From: an uncultured Pelagibacteraceae bacterium
GTDB taxonomy: Bacteria; Pseudomonadota; Alphaproteobacteria; Pelagibacterales; Pelagibacteraceae
Direction: 5' to 3'
DNA length: 42,745 bases
Assembly: GCA_902523095.1 (NCBI GenBank)
Contig: CABYYE010000007.1
Location: 1-42,745, forward strand
Position 1 is the first letter of the stretch. Each line of letters begins with the position of its first letter. The notes beneath the pieces are model-generated. The model made no database searches. It was not told the DNA's origin and worked only from the letters and a program-made list of their open reading frames with translations. Made by a program: the position numbers and the translations under genes. Positions 15,552 to 23,903 of this stretch are shown one piece after another.

Positions 15552-17256
15552 TTTTTTTCTCTTTATGGCGAACTATTTTAAAATTAAAATCATTTTGTTT
15601 TATTTGACTTATCAAGTTTGTAAAGTTTTTCAAATCTTTAATTTGTAAATCGAAAGAAAATTGTAAATAATCTTTTTTTTTCTCTAACATTTCCACATTT
15701 AAAATGTTACCTTTGTTAATACCAATTAGAGAACTTATTCTTCCTAAAGCACCTGGTTTATGGGGCAAGTCTACGATTATTGTGCTAGTATAATTCTTTT
15801 CAGTTGATTGAATTTTTTCTAAAGATTTATCTTGCCAATATCTTCTTATAGAAGCTCTTGCTTTTCCTGTTTTTGAAGATGATAACCAATGAAGAGATGG
15901 GGAAGCATTTTTTGATGAAATAATCTCTATCATATCTCCGTTCTTAAGAACAGTTTGTAATGAGGATTCAGTTCCATTTATATTGCATCCAATAGCACTA
16001 TCACCTATCTTGGTGTGCACAGCGTAAGCAAAATCAATTGGAGTTGCATCTTTAGGTAGCTTTATAACGGACCCCTTTGGAGTAAAACAAAAAACGTTTT
16101 CTTGAAACATTTGAAGTTTTGTAAATTCATAATAATGCTCTGGACTATTACCATTTTCAATAATCTCAACAAGGTCACGTAGCCAATCATACTCTTTCCA
16201 TGATAAGTCTGAAAATCTTTCTGAAGACTTATATTTCCAATGAGAGGCTATACCTCTTTCTGCAAATTCATTCATTTCATCTGTTCTAATTTGAATTTCA
16301 ATTCTATTTTTTTTGGGTCCAATAACGGATGTATGAATAGATCTATATTTATTTATTTTAGGCGTTGAAATATAGTCTTTAAATTTACCTGGTATTGCAG
16401 AGAATTGACTGTGGAAGATTCCTAATGTTTTATAACAGTTATCTATATCGTCAACTAAAATTCGGAATCCAATAATATCAGTTAATTGTTCTAAAGAAGT
16501 TTTTTTATTCTGAATTTTTCTCCAAATTGAAAAAGGGGTTTTTTCTCTTCCAGTAATTTTTGCATTTATACCATTTGATTTTAGTAATTGTATTAGTTCT
16601 GCTGCAATAATCTTAAATGTATCTTCTCGATTGCTTTTTATAAACTGTAATCTGTCTAAAATTAAGTCTCTTGCAGGTTTATTTAAAACTGAAAAAGATA
16701 AATCTTCAAGCTCATCTCGAATACGGTTCATTCCCATTCTATCTGCTAAAGGGGCATAGATCTCCATTGTTTCTTTGGCTTTTCTTATTATCTTTTGTTT
16801 GTCTTTTAAAAAATGAATAGTTCTCATATTATGTAATCTATCGGCAAGTTTTACTAGAAGAACTCTAATATCCTTCGATGTTGCTAATATAAGTTTTCTA
16901 AAATTTTCAGCCTTTGAGTCATTAGATGCTTTATCTTCAAGAGCTGACAACTTTGTTACACCTTCAACTAAATTAGCTACTTCTTCACCAAATTCTTTTC
17001 GAACTGTTTCGTAAGTGACATTCGTGTCTTCAATTGTATCATGTAATAAACCTGTAGTTATAGTTGCGCTATCAAGTTTTAGTTCTGTTAAAATATTTGC
17101 AACTGCAACAGGGTGAATTATGTACGGTACACCTTCTTCTCTTTTTTGATTTTGATGAGCATCTAGAGCAAAATTATATGCTTTGTTTAAAGACTCTGAG
17201 TTTAAGAACTTATTATAGGATTTTATTTTATCAATTAAATCGATATTATTAATCAT
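15508..17256 (-). CDS. rsh: Bifunctional (p)ppGpp synthetase/hydrolase, compact Rel lacking the zinc-finger domain
   Basis: The 582-residue RelA/SpoT homologue makes and degrades (p)ppGpp. The hydrolase domain is intact (His48, His72-Asp73, KLADRLHNMR with Asp139). The synthetase has REKTPFSIWRK, TDIIGFRI (Asp260), KYRSIHT and IEIQIRT (Glu320). A TGS domain spans about 388-449 and ends in the usual LHWLSSSKTGKARASIRR. The chain then goes almost directly to an ACT domain (about 491-565, LPHKPGALGRISSLIG). Usual members are about 700-740 residues; most of the helical region and the whole conserved-cysteine/zinc-finger region are missing. folK overlaps its start by 4 bases; rpoZ, often located between them, is absent. 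Confidence 0.95.
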   Translation of the reverse strand: MINNIDLIDKIKSYNKFLNSESLNKAYNFALDAHQNQKREEGVPYIIHPVAVANILTELKLDSATITTGLLHDTIEDTNVTYETVRKEFGEEVANLVEGVTKLSALEDKASNDSKAENFRKLILATSKDIRVLLVKLADRLHNMRTIHFLKDKQKIIRKAKETMEIYAPLADRMGMNRIRDELEDLSFSVLNKPARDLILDRLQFIKSNREDTFKIIAAELIQLLKSNGINAKITGREKTPFSIWRKIQNKKTSLEQLTDIIGFRILVDDIDNCYKTLGIFHSQFSAIPGKFKDYISTPKINKYRSIHTSVIGPKKNRIEIQIRTDEMNEFAERGIASHWKYKSSERFSDLSWKEYDWLRDLVEIIENGNSPEHYYEFTKLQMFQENVFCFTPKGSVIKLPKDATPIDFAYAVHTKIGDSAIGCNINGTESSLQTVLKNGDMIEIISSKNASPSLHWLSSSKTGKARASIRRYWQDKSLEKIQSTEKNYTSTIIVDLPHKPGALGRISSLIGINKGNILNVEMLEKKKDYLQFSFDLQIKDLKNFTNLISQIKQNDFNFKIVRHKEKKNAFIRRIFENFKRH

Positions 17257-17768
17257 ACTCTAATATTAACACTTTTACGTAATCTTGTAATCTCTATCCT
17301 TGATTTTTGGCTTAATTCTTTTATTAAAAGATCAACATTTTTGTTAAAAACAGGATGTTTCCAATTTGGATCTATTTCTTTAATAGGATATAACACAAAA
17401 TTACGTAAATACGCTCTTGGATGAGGTAAATTAAGCTTATCATCAGATCTTATCAGTCCCTTGTAATCAATAATATCAATATCACAAACTCTTGGATCAT
17501 TTTTTTTTGTTTTAATTCTTCCAATTTTTTTTTCAATTATGCTAACTTCATTATAAAGACTTTTAAAATCTTTTTTATAATCAACAATAAGACCTATATT
17601 AACAAACTTGGGTAATTCATTATTAGGATAGGAAGGCGTTTGATAAAAATTTGATATTTTTTTTATAGTTATTTTTAAAGATAAAAGTAAATCAACTGCA
17701 ATTGAAATATTTGTAAATTTATTACCAAATTTTGAATATAAATTTGATCCTATGTTTAAATGTATCAT
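17253..17768 (-). CDS. folK: 6-hydroxymethyl-7,8-dihydropterin pyrophosphokinase
   Basis: The 171-residue enzyme phosphorylates the pterin precursor in folate synthesis. It begins [14 protein letters not shown], equivalent to the family's LGSNLGD loop, and contains [18 protein letters not shown], and the signature [14 protein letters not shown] followed by [16 protein letters not shown]. The metal-binding aspartates of the DxDxD-type segment are kept in CDIDIID. It overlaps smpB by 4 bases upstream and rsh by 4 bases downstream. No other folate gene is in the window. Confidence 0.92.
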   Translation of the reverse strand: MIHLNIGSNLYSKFGNKFTNISIAVDLLLSLKITIKKISNFYQTPSYPNNELPKFVNIGLIVDYKKDFKSLYNEVSIIEKKIGRIKTKKNDPRVCDIDIIDYKGLIRSDDKLNLPHPRAYLRNFVLYPIKEIDPNWKHPVFNKNVDLLIKELSQKSRIEITRLRKSVNIRV

Positions 17769-18238
17769 TTATTATTTCTGCTTAATAGTCTTGCCTTTTC
17801 TCTATTCCAATCTCTAGTTTTCTTTACTTGTCTTTTGTCATATAGCTTTTTACCTTTAGCAACTGCAATTTGTACCTTTATTTTACCTTTTAAAAAATAA
17901 AATTTTGTGGGAACTAATGTCAAACCATCCTGATGGATTTTACCTATAAGTTTATTTATTTCTTTTCTCTTTAAAAGTAACTTTCTATCATTTTTAGGAT
18001 TGTGGTTGTTATATGAAGACTGTCTGTATAGAGGTATGTGAGAATTTATCAAAAATAATTCACCATTTTTATCTAAAGCATATGAGTCTACTATACTTCC
18101 TTTACCTTCTCTAAGAGATTTTACTTCAGATCCTTTAAGAACAATTCCTGCTTCCAAAAACTCAATGAAATAAAAATTAAAACCAGCTTTTCTGTTTAAA
18201 CATATTATCTTTTGACCAGAAGCTATCTTTTTTTTCAT
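17765..18238 (-). CDS. smpB: SsrA-binding protein SmpB
   Basis: The 157-residue RNA-binding protein works with tmRNA in rescue of stalled ribosomes. Motifs include the early [31 protein letters not shown] segment (quoted in parts: [15 protein letters not shown]), [21 protein letters not shown] and the basic tail with KLYDKRQ followed by [10 protein letters not shown]. The tail is needed for decoding-centre entry. It abuts dapA (one-base overlap) and overlaps folK by 4 bases. The ssrA gene itself was not found in this window. Confidence 0.96.
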   Translation of the reverse strand: MKKKIASGQKIICLNRKAGFNFYFIEFLEAGIVLKGSEVKSLREGKGSIVDSYALDKNGELFLINSHIPLYRQSSYNNHNPKNDRKLLLKRKEINKLIGKIHQDGLTLVPTKFYFLKGKIKVQIAVAKGKKLYDKRQVKKTRDWNREKARLLSRNNK

Positions 18239-19107
18239 TAAAGTATTTTTGCAGCTTTAAGAACATCAGATATCTTTTTTTTTGTATCTTCCTTTACTTG
18301 AACTAAAGGTAATCTCACATCAGGGTTACACATGCCAAGAAGTGAGGCTGCATATTTTACAGGGGATGGGTTGCTTTCAATAAACATAACTTCATGGATT
18401 GGTTGTAAAAATTTATCCAATTCTTCAGAATTTTTGAATCCTTCTCTGCAAGATTTTTGAAATTCAGAGCATAAATTTGCAGCAATATTTGCAGTAACAC
18501 TTATAGAACCAACACCCCCTCTTTTGTTAAACTCTAGAGCATTGTCATCGTTTCCTGTAAGTTGAACAAATTCTTTACCCATTGATTTAAGTTGTTTGTT
18601 GACTCGGCTTAAATCTCCAGTAGCGTCTTTTACACCTTTAATGTTTTTTAGTTCATATAATCTAGTCATTGTTTCTACAGACATATCAATAACTGATCTG
18701 GATGGTATATTATAAATTATAATTGGAATGCCAACATTATCATTAATTTTTTTATAATGTTGATATAAGCCTTCTTGAGTAGGTTTATTATAATAGGGTG
18801 TTACTACTAACAATGCATCAGAACCTGCTCTTTCTGCAAACTTAGATAATTCCACAGCTTCAGAAGTTGAATTCGAACCAGTGCCTGCTATTACAGGTAT
18901 TTTTCCATCACTTTCTTTAACTGAAATTTCAATAATTTTCTTGTGTTCGTCATGGGTCAAAGTAGGTGATTCACCTGTTGTTCCACCTGGAACCACTCCA
19001 TTTGTTCCATTATTAATATGATAATGAATTAATTTTCGAAAAACATCCTCATTAAGAACGTTGTCTTCAAATGGTGTCACTAAAGCTACAATTGATCCTT
19101 TTAGCAT
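18238..19107 (-). CDS. dapA: 4-hydroxy-tetrahydrodipicolinate synthase
   Basis: The 289-residue enzyme condenses pyruvate with aspartate semialdehyde, the first step towards diaminopimelate and lysine. Visible are ALVTPF, the [10 protein letters not shown] motif, [25 protein letters not shown] and the Schiff-base lysine in [10 protein letters not shown] (Lys160). The length is standard. It heads the dapA-smpB-folK-rsh-pyrE-pdxJ-acpS-lepB-rnc-recO run. The divergent slt gene starts only 31 bases away, and that gap holds a perfect palindrome at 19117-19133. DapA feeds peptidoglycan synthesis while Slt cuts peptidoglycan, so shared regulation would make sense (inference). Confidence 0.97.
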   Translation of the reverse strand: MLKGSIVALVTPFEDNVLNEDVFRKLIHYHINNGTNGVVPGGTTGESPTLTHDEHKKIIEISVKESDGKIPVIAGTGSNSTSEAVELSKFAERAGSDALLVVTPYYNKPTQEGLYQHYKKINDNVGIPIIIYNIPSRSVIDMSVETMTRLYELKNIKGVKDATGDLSRVNKQLKSMGKEFVQLTGNDDNALEFNKRGGVGSISVTANIAANLCSEFQKSCREGFKNSEELDKFLQPIHEVMFIESNPSPVKYAASLLGMCNPDVRLPLVQVKEDTKKKISDVLKAAKIL

Positions 19108-19116
19108 AAAATAATA

Positions 19117-19133
19117 TAAGATAATTTATCTTA
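19117..19133. promoter_or_regulatory. 17-base palindrome in the dapA/slt divergent gap
   Basis: TAAGATAA and TTATCTTA are exact reverse complements around a single T. The palindrome fills over half of the 31-base gap between the dapA and slt start codons. It could be an operator, or a pair of back-to-back -10 elements with very short or absent leaders (GATAAT can be read on plus). AT-rich palindromes arise by chance, so its role is uncertain. Confidence 0.4.
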
Positions 19134-19138
19134 AATTT

Positions 19139-21379
19139 ATGCCTTATAAATTAATTAGTCTAGTATTTTTATTATTCATTATGTTAGTTAATAATGTATT
19201 ATCTGATGATAATTTTTTACTTCCTACAAAAAAACCATCGATATTTAAAAAAGATCAAAATAATTTAAAATTAGAGACAAAAGTAGATTTTCCTCAAAAA
19301 AAACCTATCATTGAAGTTATTGTAAATGATAAAGAAGCTGAGACTGATAAAAATAAAAAAGTTAATAAAAATGAAAAGGAGATAAAAGAACAACTCCAAA
19401 AAAAAATAGTTTTTTTATATCCTTTAAAAAAACCTATTTCTTATAAAGCTTCATCAAAAGAAGCTGTAAAATCATCGATTTTAAGTGATAAAGACTTTTC
19501 AAAAGCAAAAGAAACTTTCAAGTTTATAAAAGCCAAAAAATGGAACAGCGCTATGAAAAGTGCTGAAAAAATAAAAGATAAAGATTTTAGAGATTTGATA
19601 AACTGGATGTATTTAAAAACCACGGGTAATGCTGCAACTTTTAACGATTATAAAAAATTTATTGAAAGAAATCCGAATTATCCCAGAATAAACAGGATTA
19701 AGTATCTTGCCGAAAAAAAGATTTATTTGAAAAATACATCGCCTTCATTTGTAATTAATTGGTTTGATAGAAACCCACCGCTTGGAGGTATTGGAAAAAT
19801 AAAATTAGCTGAAGCTTATTTAGAACAAAATAAAATAAATGAGGTAGAAAAATTAGTAAAAGAAGCTTGGCCTGTTGCCGAAATAAGTAAAAATGATTTA
19901 GGTTATTACAGAGCAAAATTTAAGAAATTTATTTCTCAAGAAGATCATCTTAAGAGAGCTGACTTTCTTGCTTGGGAAAAAAAATACTGGGATCTAAAAA
20001 GAATGTTAAAATATTTGCCTACAGATGAGAGGGCTCTTTATAATGCAAGACAGATATTGATGAGCAATTCTTATGGTGTTGATAATGCAATTGCTAAAGT
20101 ACCTGGCCATTTAAAAAAAGATCCTGGTTTAGAATTTGATAGATTAAGATGGAGAAACAGAAGAGGTAGACTAGAAGGATCTTTAGAAATTTTATATAAT
20201 AATTCAAATAAAACAGAAAGCCAAATGATTAGGCCCGATTTGTGGTGGGAGCAAAGAAAGAGCGTAACTAGATCTTTAATCTATAAAAAAAGATATAAAA
20301 CAGCTTATAAAATTTCTAGCGAACATTCCCTATCTTCAGGGTCTTCATTTGCTGAAGCAGAATGGTTATCTGGTTGGATAGCTTTATCATTTTTAGACTC
20401 ACCAGAATATGCGATTAATCATTTTAAAAATTTTTATAATAATGTTAGTTATCCTATAAGTTTAGCAAGAGGTGCTTACTGGTTAGGTGTTGCTTATAAA
20501 GAACTTGACAACAAGGAAACAGCTAATAAATATTTTACTGAGGGGTCAAAATTTCCAATGACTTATTACGGTCAATTGTCTTTCAATGAGATATTTCCGG
20601 GAAAAGATTTTCAGTTATCAGATCAATCTGATTTTGACAAAGATTATGAAAAAGAGTTTTTGAAAAGTAGATTAATAAAACTAGTTAAAATTTTAAAGGA
20701 ATTAGATGCTACAATATATTCTAAAGATATTCTCAAACATTTAGCTTTACTAAATGTTGATAAAGGAAGTGAAGTTTTGGCAGCTAAACTGTCTACTGAG
20801 GTAGGTAGATACGATTTTGCGATACAAATTTCTAAAAAAGCTTCTTACGAGAAGAGATTTTATAATAAGTATAATTATCCGATAATAAATACACCAATAG
20901 AAATTAATAATAAAAAAATGCCAAATTCTGAAGTCATTCTAGCTATAATTAGACAAGAGAGTGAATTTGACTCTAGAGCTAATAGTTGGGCAGGTGCTCG
21001 TGGAATGATGCAGTTAATGAAGTACACTGCTAAGATTGTAGCAAAACAAGCAAAACTTCCATATAGTATAAGTAAATTAACAAGAGATCCAGAGTATAAT
21101 ATTAAGTTAGGCTCATATTATTTTAATTCATTAATAGAGGATTATAGTGGAGTATATCCTTTTGCTATAGCTGCTTACAACGCTGGTCCTAACCGAGTTA
21201 AAACTTGGAGAAGAATTAATGGTGATCCAACAAAAGGAGAAATATCATATGTTAATTGGATTGAACTTATAAGGTTTAAAGAGACTAGAAACTACGTTCA
21301 GAGAGTTTTAGAAAATATCAATGTATATAAATATATGTTAAATAAAAAACCTGTTACAATAGATAGCTATTTTAACTAG
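19139..21379 (+). CDS. slt: Soluble lytic murein transglycosylase
   Basis: The 746-residue periplasmic enzyme cleaves peptidoglycan glycan strands with formation of anhydro-muropeptides. It has a signal peptide (about residues 1-22), a low-complexity Lys/Glu linker to about residue 115, a long helical superhelix region, and a C-terminal SLT domain with the catalytic glutamate in IRQESEFDSRA (Glu607), GARGMMQLM, and AIAAYNAGPNRV. The linker contains three copies of an aromatic/Leu-P-x-KKP motif (residues 28, 51 and 94). In alphaproteobacteria slt is often divergent from dapA, as here. The stop codon is 3 bases from the convergent tRNA-Ser. Confidence 0.95.
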   Translation: MPYKLISLVFLLFIMLVNNVLSDDNFLLPTKKPSIFKKDQNNLKLETKVDFPQKKPIIEVIVNDKEAETDKNKKVNKNEKEIKEQLQKKIVFLYPLKKPISYKASSKEAVKSSILSDKDFSKAKETFKFIKAKKWNSAMKSAEKIKDKDFRDLINWMYLKTTGNAATFNDYKKFIERNPNYPRINRIKYLAEKKIYLKNTSPSFVINWFDRNPPLGGIGKIKLAEAYLEQNKINEVEKLVKEAWPVAEISKNDLGYYRAKFKKFISQEDHLKRADFLAWEKKYWDLKRMLKYLPTDERALYNARQILMSNSYGVDNAIAKVPGHLKKDPGLEFDRLRWRNRRGRLEGSLEILYNNSNKTESQMIRPDLWWEQRKSVTRSLIYKKRYKTAYKISSEHSLSSGSSFAEAEWLSGWIALSFLDSPEYAINHFKNFYNNVSYPISLARGAYWLGVAYKELDNKETANKYFTEGSKFPMTYYGQLSFNEIFPGKDFQLSDQSDFDKDYEKEFLKSRLIKLVKILKELDATIYSKDILKHLALLNVDKGSEVLAAKLSTEVGRYDFAIQISKKASYEKRFYNKYNYPIINTPIEINNKKMPNSEVILAIIRQESEFDSRANSWAGARGMMQLMKYTAKIVAKQAKLPYSISKLTRDPEYNIKLGSYYFNSLIEDYSGVYPFAIAAYNAGPNRVKTWRRINGDPTKGEISYVNWIELIRFKETRNYVQRVLENINVYKYMLNKKPVTIDSYFN

Positions 21380-21382
21380 TCT

Positions 21383-21474
21383 TGGCGGAAGAGGAGAGAT
21401 TCGAACTCTCGGTACGATGTTACTCGTACGGTTAGTTAGCAACCAACTGGTTTAAACCGCTCACCCACTCTTCC
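21383..21474 (-). tRNA. tRNA-Ser(GCU)
   Basis: The minus strand folds into a 92-base class II tRNA including an encoded CCA. The acceptor stem pairs GGAAGAG with CTCTTCC, with G as discriminator base. The anticodon loop is TTGCTAA (anticodon GCU, reading AGC and AGU) on a 5-bp stem. A long variable arm (CGTACGAG/TAACATCGTACC region) is typical of serine tRNAs, and the T loop has GTTCGAATC. It lies opposite to and 3 bases from the slt stop. Confidence 0.97.
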
Positions 21475-21516
21475 AAAAAACCCCAGTTTATTTAGTACTA
21501 ATTATTAGGTAATTAA

Positions 21517-21544
21517 CTTATAAATCAATCAAAAAAATGGTCAA
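21517..21544 (-). promoter_or_regulatory. Candidate promoter of tRNA-Ser
   Basis: Read on minus, TTGACC (21544-21539) and TATAAG (21522-21517) are separated by 16 bases and would start transcription about 35 bases before the mature tRNA. Its -35 box borders the rarD start codon on the opposite strand. A 10-base palindrome, TTAGTACTAA, lies just downstream at 21492-21501. No experimental evidence; consensus match only. Confidence 0.4.
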
Positions 21545-22417
21545 ATGAAGAAAAATTTATTTACAGGTTCGTTATATACTATTGGTGCATCACTTTGGTG
21601 GGGTATTATTGGTGTATTATATTTTAAATTTGTCTCTTTCGCTACCACCTTAGAACTCGCAATACATAGAACTATTTGGACGGCTCTATTGCTAATTGTA
21701 ACTACCTCATATTTTTCTAAGTGGAGCGAATTCAAAAGAATTATAAATAAAAATTCAAATATCTTTATCTTATTCATTACAGGTCTTTTGATTTATATTA
21801 ATTGGCTTACTTGGTTATATGCAGTTAAAACTAATAACCTCTTAGATGGAGCTCTAGGGTATTATATTTTTCCAATATTAAGTGTTTTTTTTGGAATAAT
21901 TTTTTTAAAAGAAAAATTTAATAGAAATCAAATGATATCAATTTTACTAGTAGTTATAGCTTTAATTTATTTGCTTATTAGATTGGGTGAGATTCCATGG
22001 ATTGGCATAACAGTTGCCACTACTTTTAGTTTGTACGGTTTAATTAGAAAAAAGGTTAAAGTTTCATCTGATATTGGATTGTTAATAGAAACATTGCTCA
22101 TTTCTCCTATAGCTTTATGCTTATTTATTTATTTGGTTAACGAAAACTTAAATATATTTTCATTAAATAAACCAGAATTATCATTTTATTTATTTTGGGC
22201 TGGGTTTATGACATTAATACCTCTATTCTGGTATACAAAAGGATTTAATTTAATAGGAATCGGTCCAGCAAGTATGATTTTCTTTTTAACACCTACGGCA
22301 CAATTTTTTCTTGGAATATTCTATTTTAACGAACCTTTAAACGTTGATAAATTAATTTCTTTCGTCTTTATTTGGTTAGCAGTAACTATCTATCTAAATG
22401 AGTTGCGTAAAGAATAA
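21545..22417 (+). CDS. rarD: EamA-family transporter, RarD type
   Basis: The 290-residue membrane protein has about ten hydrophobic helices in two EamA repeats and the RarD N-terminal signature: GSLYTIGASLWWGIIGVLYFKF and an AIHRTIWTALLL segment (family consensus EI..HR..WS). The charged TKGFNLIGIGPASMIFFL motif in the second half also fits. RarD was named for chloramphenicol sensitivity, but the real substrate of the family is not settled. The 3' end overlaps the convergent thiV by 28 bases. Confidence 0.85.
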   Translation: MKKNLFTGSLYTIGASLWWGIIGVLYFKFVSFATTLELAIHRTIWTALLLIVTTSYFSKWSEFKRIINKNSNIFILFITGLLIYINWLTWLYAVKTNNLLDGALGYYIFPILSVFFGIIFLKEKFNRNQMISILLVVIALIYLLIRLGEIPWIGITVATTFSLYGLIRKKVKVSSDIGLLIETLLISPIALCLFIYLVNENLNIFSLNKPELSFYLFWAGFMTLIPLFWYTKGFNLIGIGPASMIFFLTPTAQFFLGIFYFNEPLNVDKLISFVFIWLAVTIYLNELRKE

Positions 22418-23838
22418 ACTAATACCATTATTAAAGGGACAATTATTGAAGCAGCAAAAGAAATAAATAATAAATTAGTAGTAATAAAAGAGTTAAACAA
22501 AGTAGCAGAAATTAAATTACCAACTAAAATACTGCTCTGAAAGTCTGTACTTGGAAAAAAAAGTATTCCAAATAGTAAACCATTTAAAATTGAAAAATGT
22601 GCAAAATTACTACTAATTTTCTTGTTAAAAAAACCATAAAAGATTGTAATTACACCCGCGCAACAAAACAAATCAGCTAATAAAAATAGATATAAAATGC
22701 TGTAACCCTTTGAGGCCAAAATAAATACTATTAGGCAAATAATCAAAATAATTGAGTTTGTTTTAATTTTAATATCTTTTCCCGAAATATGTTGGCTAAT
22801 ATTTTTACCATTTACTATTATTAAACTCGATATAGCATTTATTAAAGTGTCAATTGTACTAAGTGTTAATGATAATGCTAGCACTAATACAGCTATAACA
22901 ATTATAAAATTCTTTTTATCAAGCAGTAAATCAAAAAAAGCAAGATCTGGCATTACATTTGAATTAAGTGAATAAGAAATTAGCCCAGTATATCCCATCC
23001 AAAAAACAGTTAAAAATATTATGATTGAAGAATAAAATAAACTTTCTTTCAAAATTGAGTTATCTTTTGCTGAAAAAACTCTTTGCCAATTTCCTTGATG
23101 AAATAAATTTGTTGCTGCTACAGCTATAAAGAAAGTTAATCCCGCTGTATAGTTCGGAATATATTTTTGGTCTAATAAATTTGGAGAATTTTTATTAATT
23201 AAATCTAAACTAGATATATTAAGATTATTAAGAATATAGAATAGTGATAATAAGATAATAATAATAATAAAAATAAATTGATACTTATCTGTAATTATTG
23301 ATAATCTGAAGCCACCTTTTAAAATATATAACAAACAGATTATCAAAGTAATACCTGACGTTATCCATAAAGGTATATTAGATAAAAAATTTAATAAGGA
23401 AGCTATTGCTGTTACTTCAGCTATTAAAAAAATTATCAAATAAAAAAGTATTAAAAATAAGCTAATTTTCAGTATTCCCTCTCCAAACCTTTTTTTGATG
23501 AATTCTGTTAATGTAAGACCTTTTGGAAATTCTTTTCTTATTTTTGGACCAAAATTATACAAGAATAACATTGGAGCAGCTGCGCCTAATGAATAACCAA
23601 TTACTGCTCCTATTCCTCCCCACGTTGCGGCCGAAGCTGGTCCAAATAATACCCATGCTCCTAACGCCGATGCTGTTAGACTTGCGGTTAGAGAGAATTT
23701 ATCTTCATCTCTATTGCCAACTATGTAGTTTTTATTATTAGTTACTTTTTTTGAATTTAAGTAACCTAAAATAATAAAAAACAAACCAATAATCGTAATG
23801 ATAGTTAATGAAGATTCTACTGATATGTATGTTTCCAT
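22390..23838 (-). CDS. thiV: Sodium:solute symporter, probable HMP (thiamin pyrimidine) transporter ThiV
   Basis: The 482-residue protein has about 13 hydrophobic segments and the sodium:solute symporter pattern (SLTASLTASALGAWVLFGP near residue 50, TWGGIGAVIGYSLGAAAP, and a TEFIKKRFG loop). The ATG lies 3 bases after a TPP riboswitch aptamer, so expression responds to thiamin pyrophosphate. In Candidatus Pelagibacter a TPP-riboswitch-controlled SSS protein is the proposed importer of 4-amino-5-hydroxymethyl-2-methylpyrimidine, the precursor these cells cannot make. I infer the same role; uptake of thiamin itself or of another breakdown product is the alternative. Confidence 0.82.
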   Translation of the reverse strand: METYISVESSLTIITIIGLFFIILGYLNSKKVTNNKNYIVGNRDEDKFSLTASLTASALGAWVLFGPASAATWGGIGAVIGYSLGAAAPMLFLYNFGPKIRKEFPKGLTLTEFIKKRFGEGILKISLFLILFYLIIFLIAEVTAIASLLNFLSNIPLWITSGITLIICLLYILKGGFRLSIITDKYQFIFIIIIILLSLFYILNNLNISSLDLINKNSPNLLDQKYIPNYTAGLTFFIAVAATNLFHQGNWQRVFSAKDNSILKESLFYSSIIIFLTVFWMGYTGLISYSLNSNVMPDLAFFDLLLDKKNFIIVIAVLVLALSLTLSTIDTLINAISSLIIVNGKNISQHISGKDIKIKTNSIILIICLIVFILASKGYSILYLFLLADLFCCAGVITIFYGFFNKKISSNFAHFSILNGLLFGILFFPSTDFQSSILVGNLISATLFNSFITTNLLFISFAASIIVPLIMVLVYSLRNSFR

Positions 23839-23840
23839 TT

Positions 23841-23901
23841 TTCCCTTACTGAATTACCGGTCAGGTTCTTTGGGTATAATCTCAGTCCTTTAGACACCCC
23901 A
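23841..23901 (-). ncRNA. TPP riboswitch (THI element)
   Basis: Read on minus, the sequence has GGGGTGTC, then GACTGAGATTATACCC, then GAACCTGACCGG, then TAATTCAGTAAGGGA. These are the conserved THI-box blocks (GGGGUGC, CUGAGA, ACCC, GAACCUGA, UAAU, AGGGA) in the right order and spacing. The P3 arm is reduced to about 3 base pairs (GUC/GAC). The aptamer starts 2 bases after the umuC stop, and its final AAGGGA is only 3 bases from the thiV ATG, so the aptamer itself seems to hide the ribosome-binding site without a separate expression platform. Confidence 0.95.
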
Positions 23902-23903
23902 TA

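Noticed and set aside
15800-15860. Split or broken rel gene caused by the missing zinc-finger region
   Set aside because: The frame is continuous through the TGS-ACT junction, and both flanking domains keep conserved residues, so it looks like a clean in-frame deletion.
21492-21501. TTAGTACTAA palindrome upstream of rarD as an operator
   Set aside because: Ten bases, AT-rich, self-complementary words of this size are common by chance here; no second copy was noticed.
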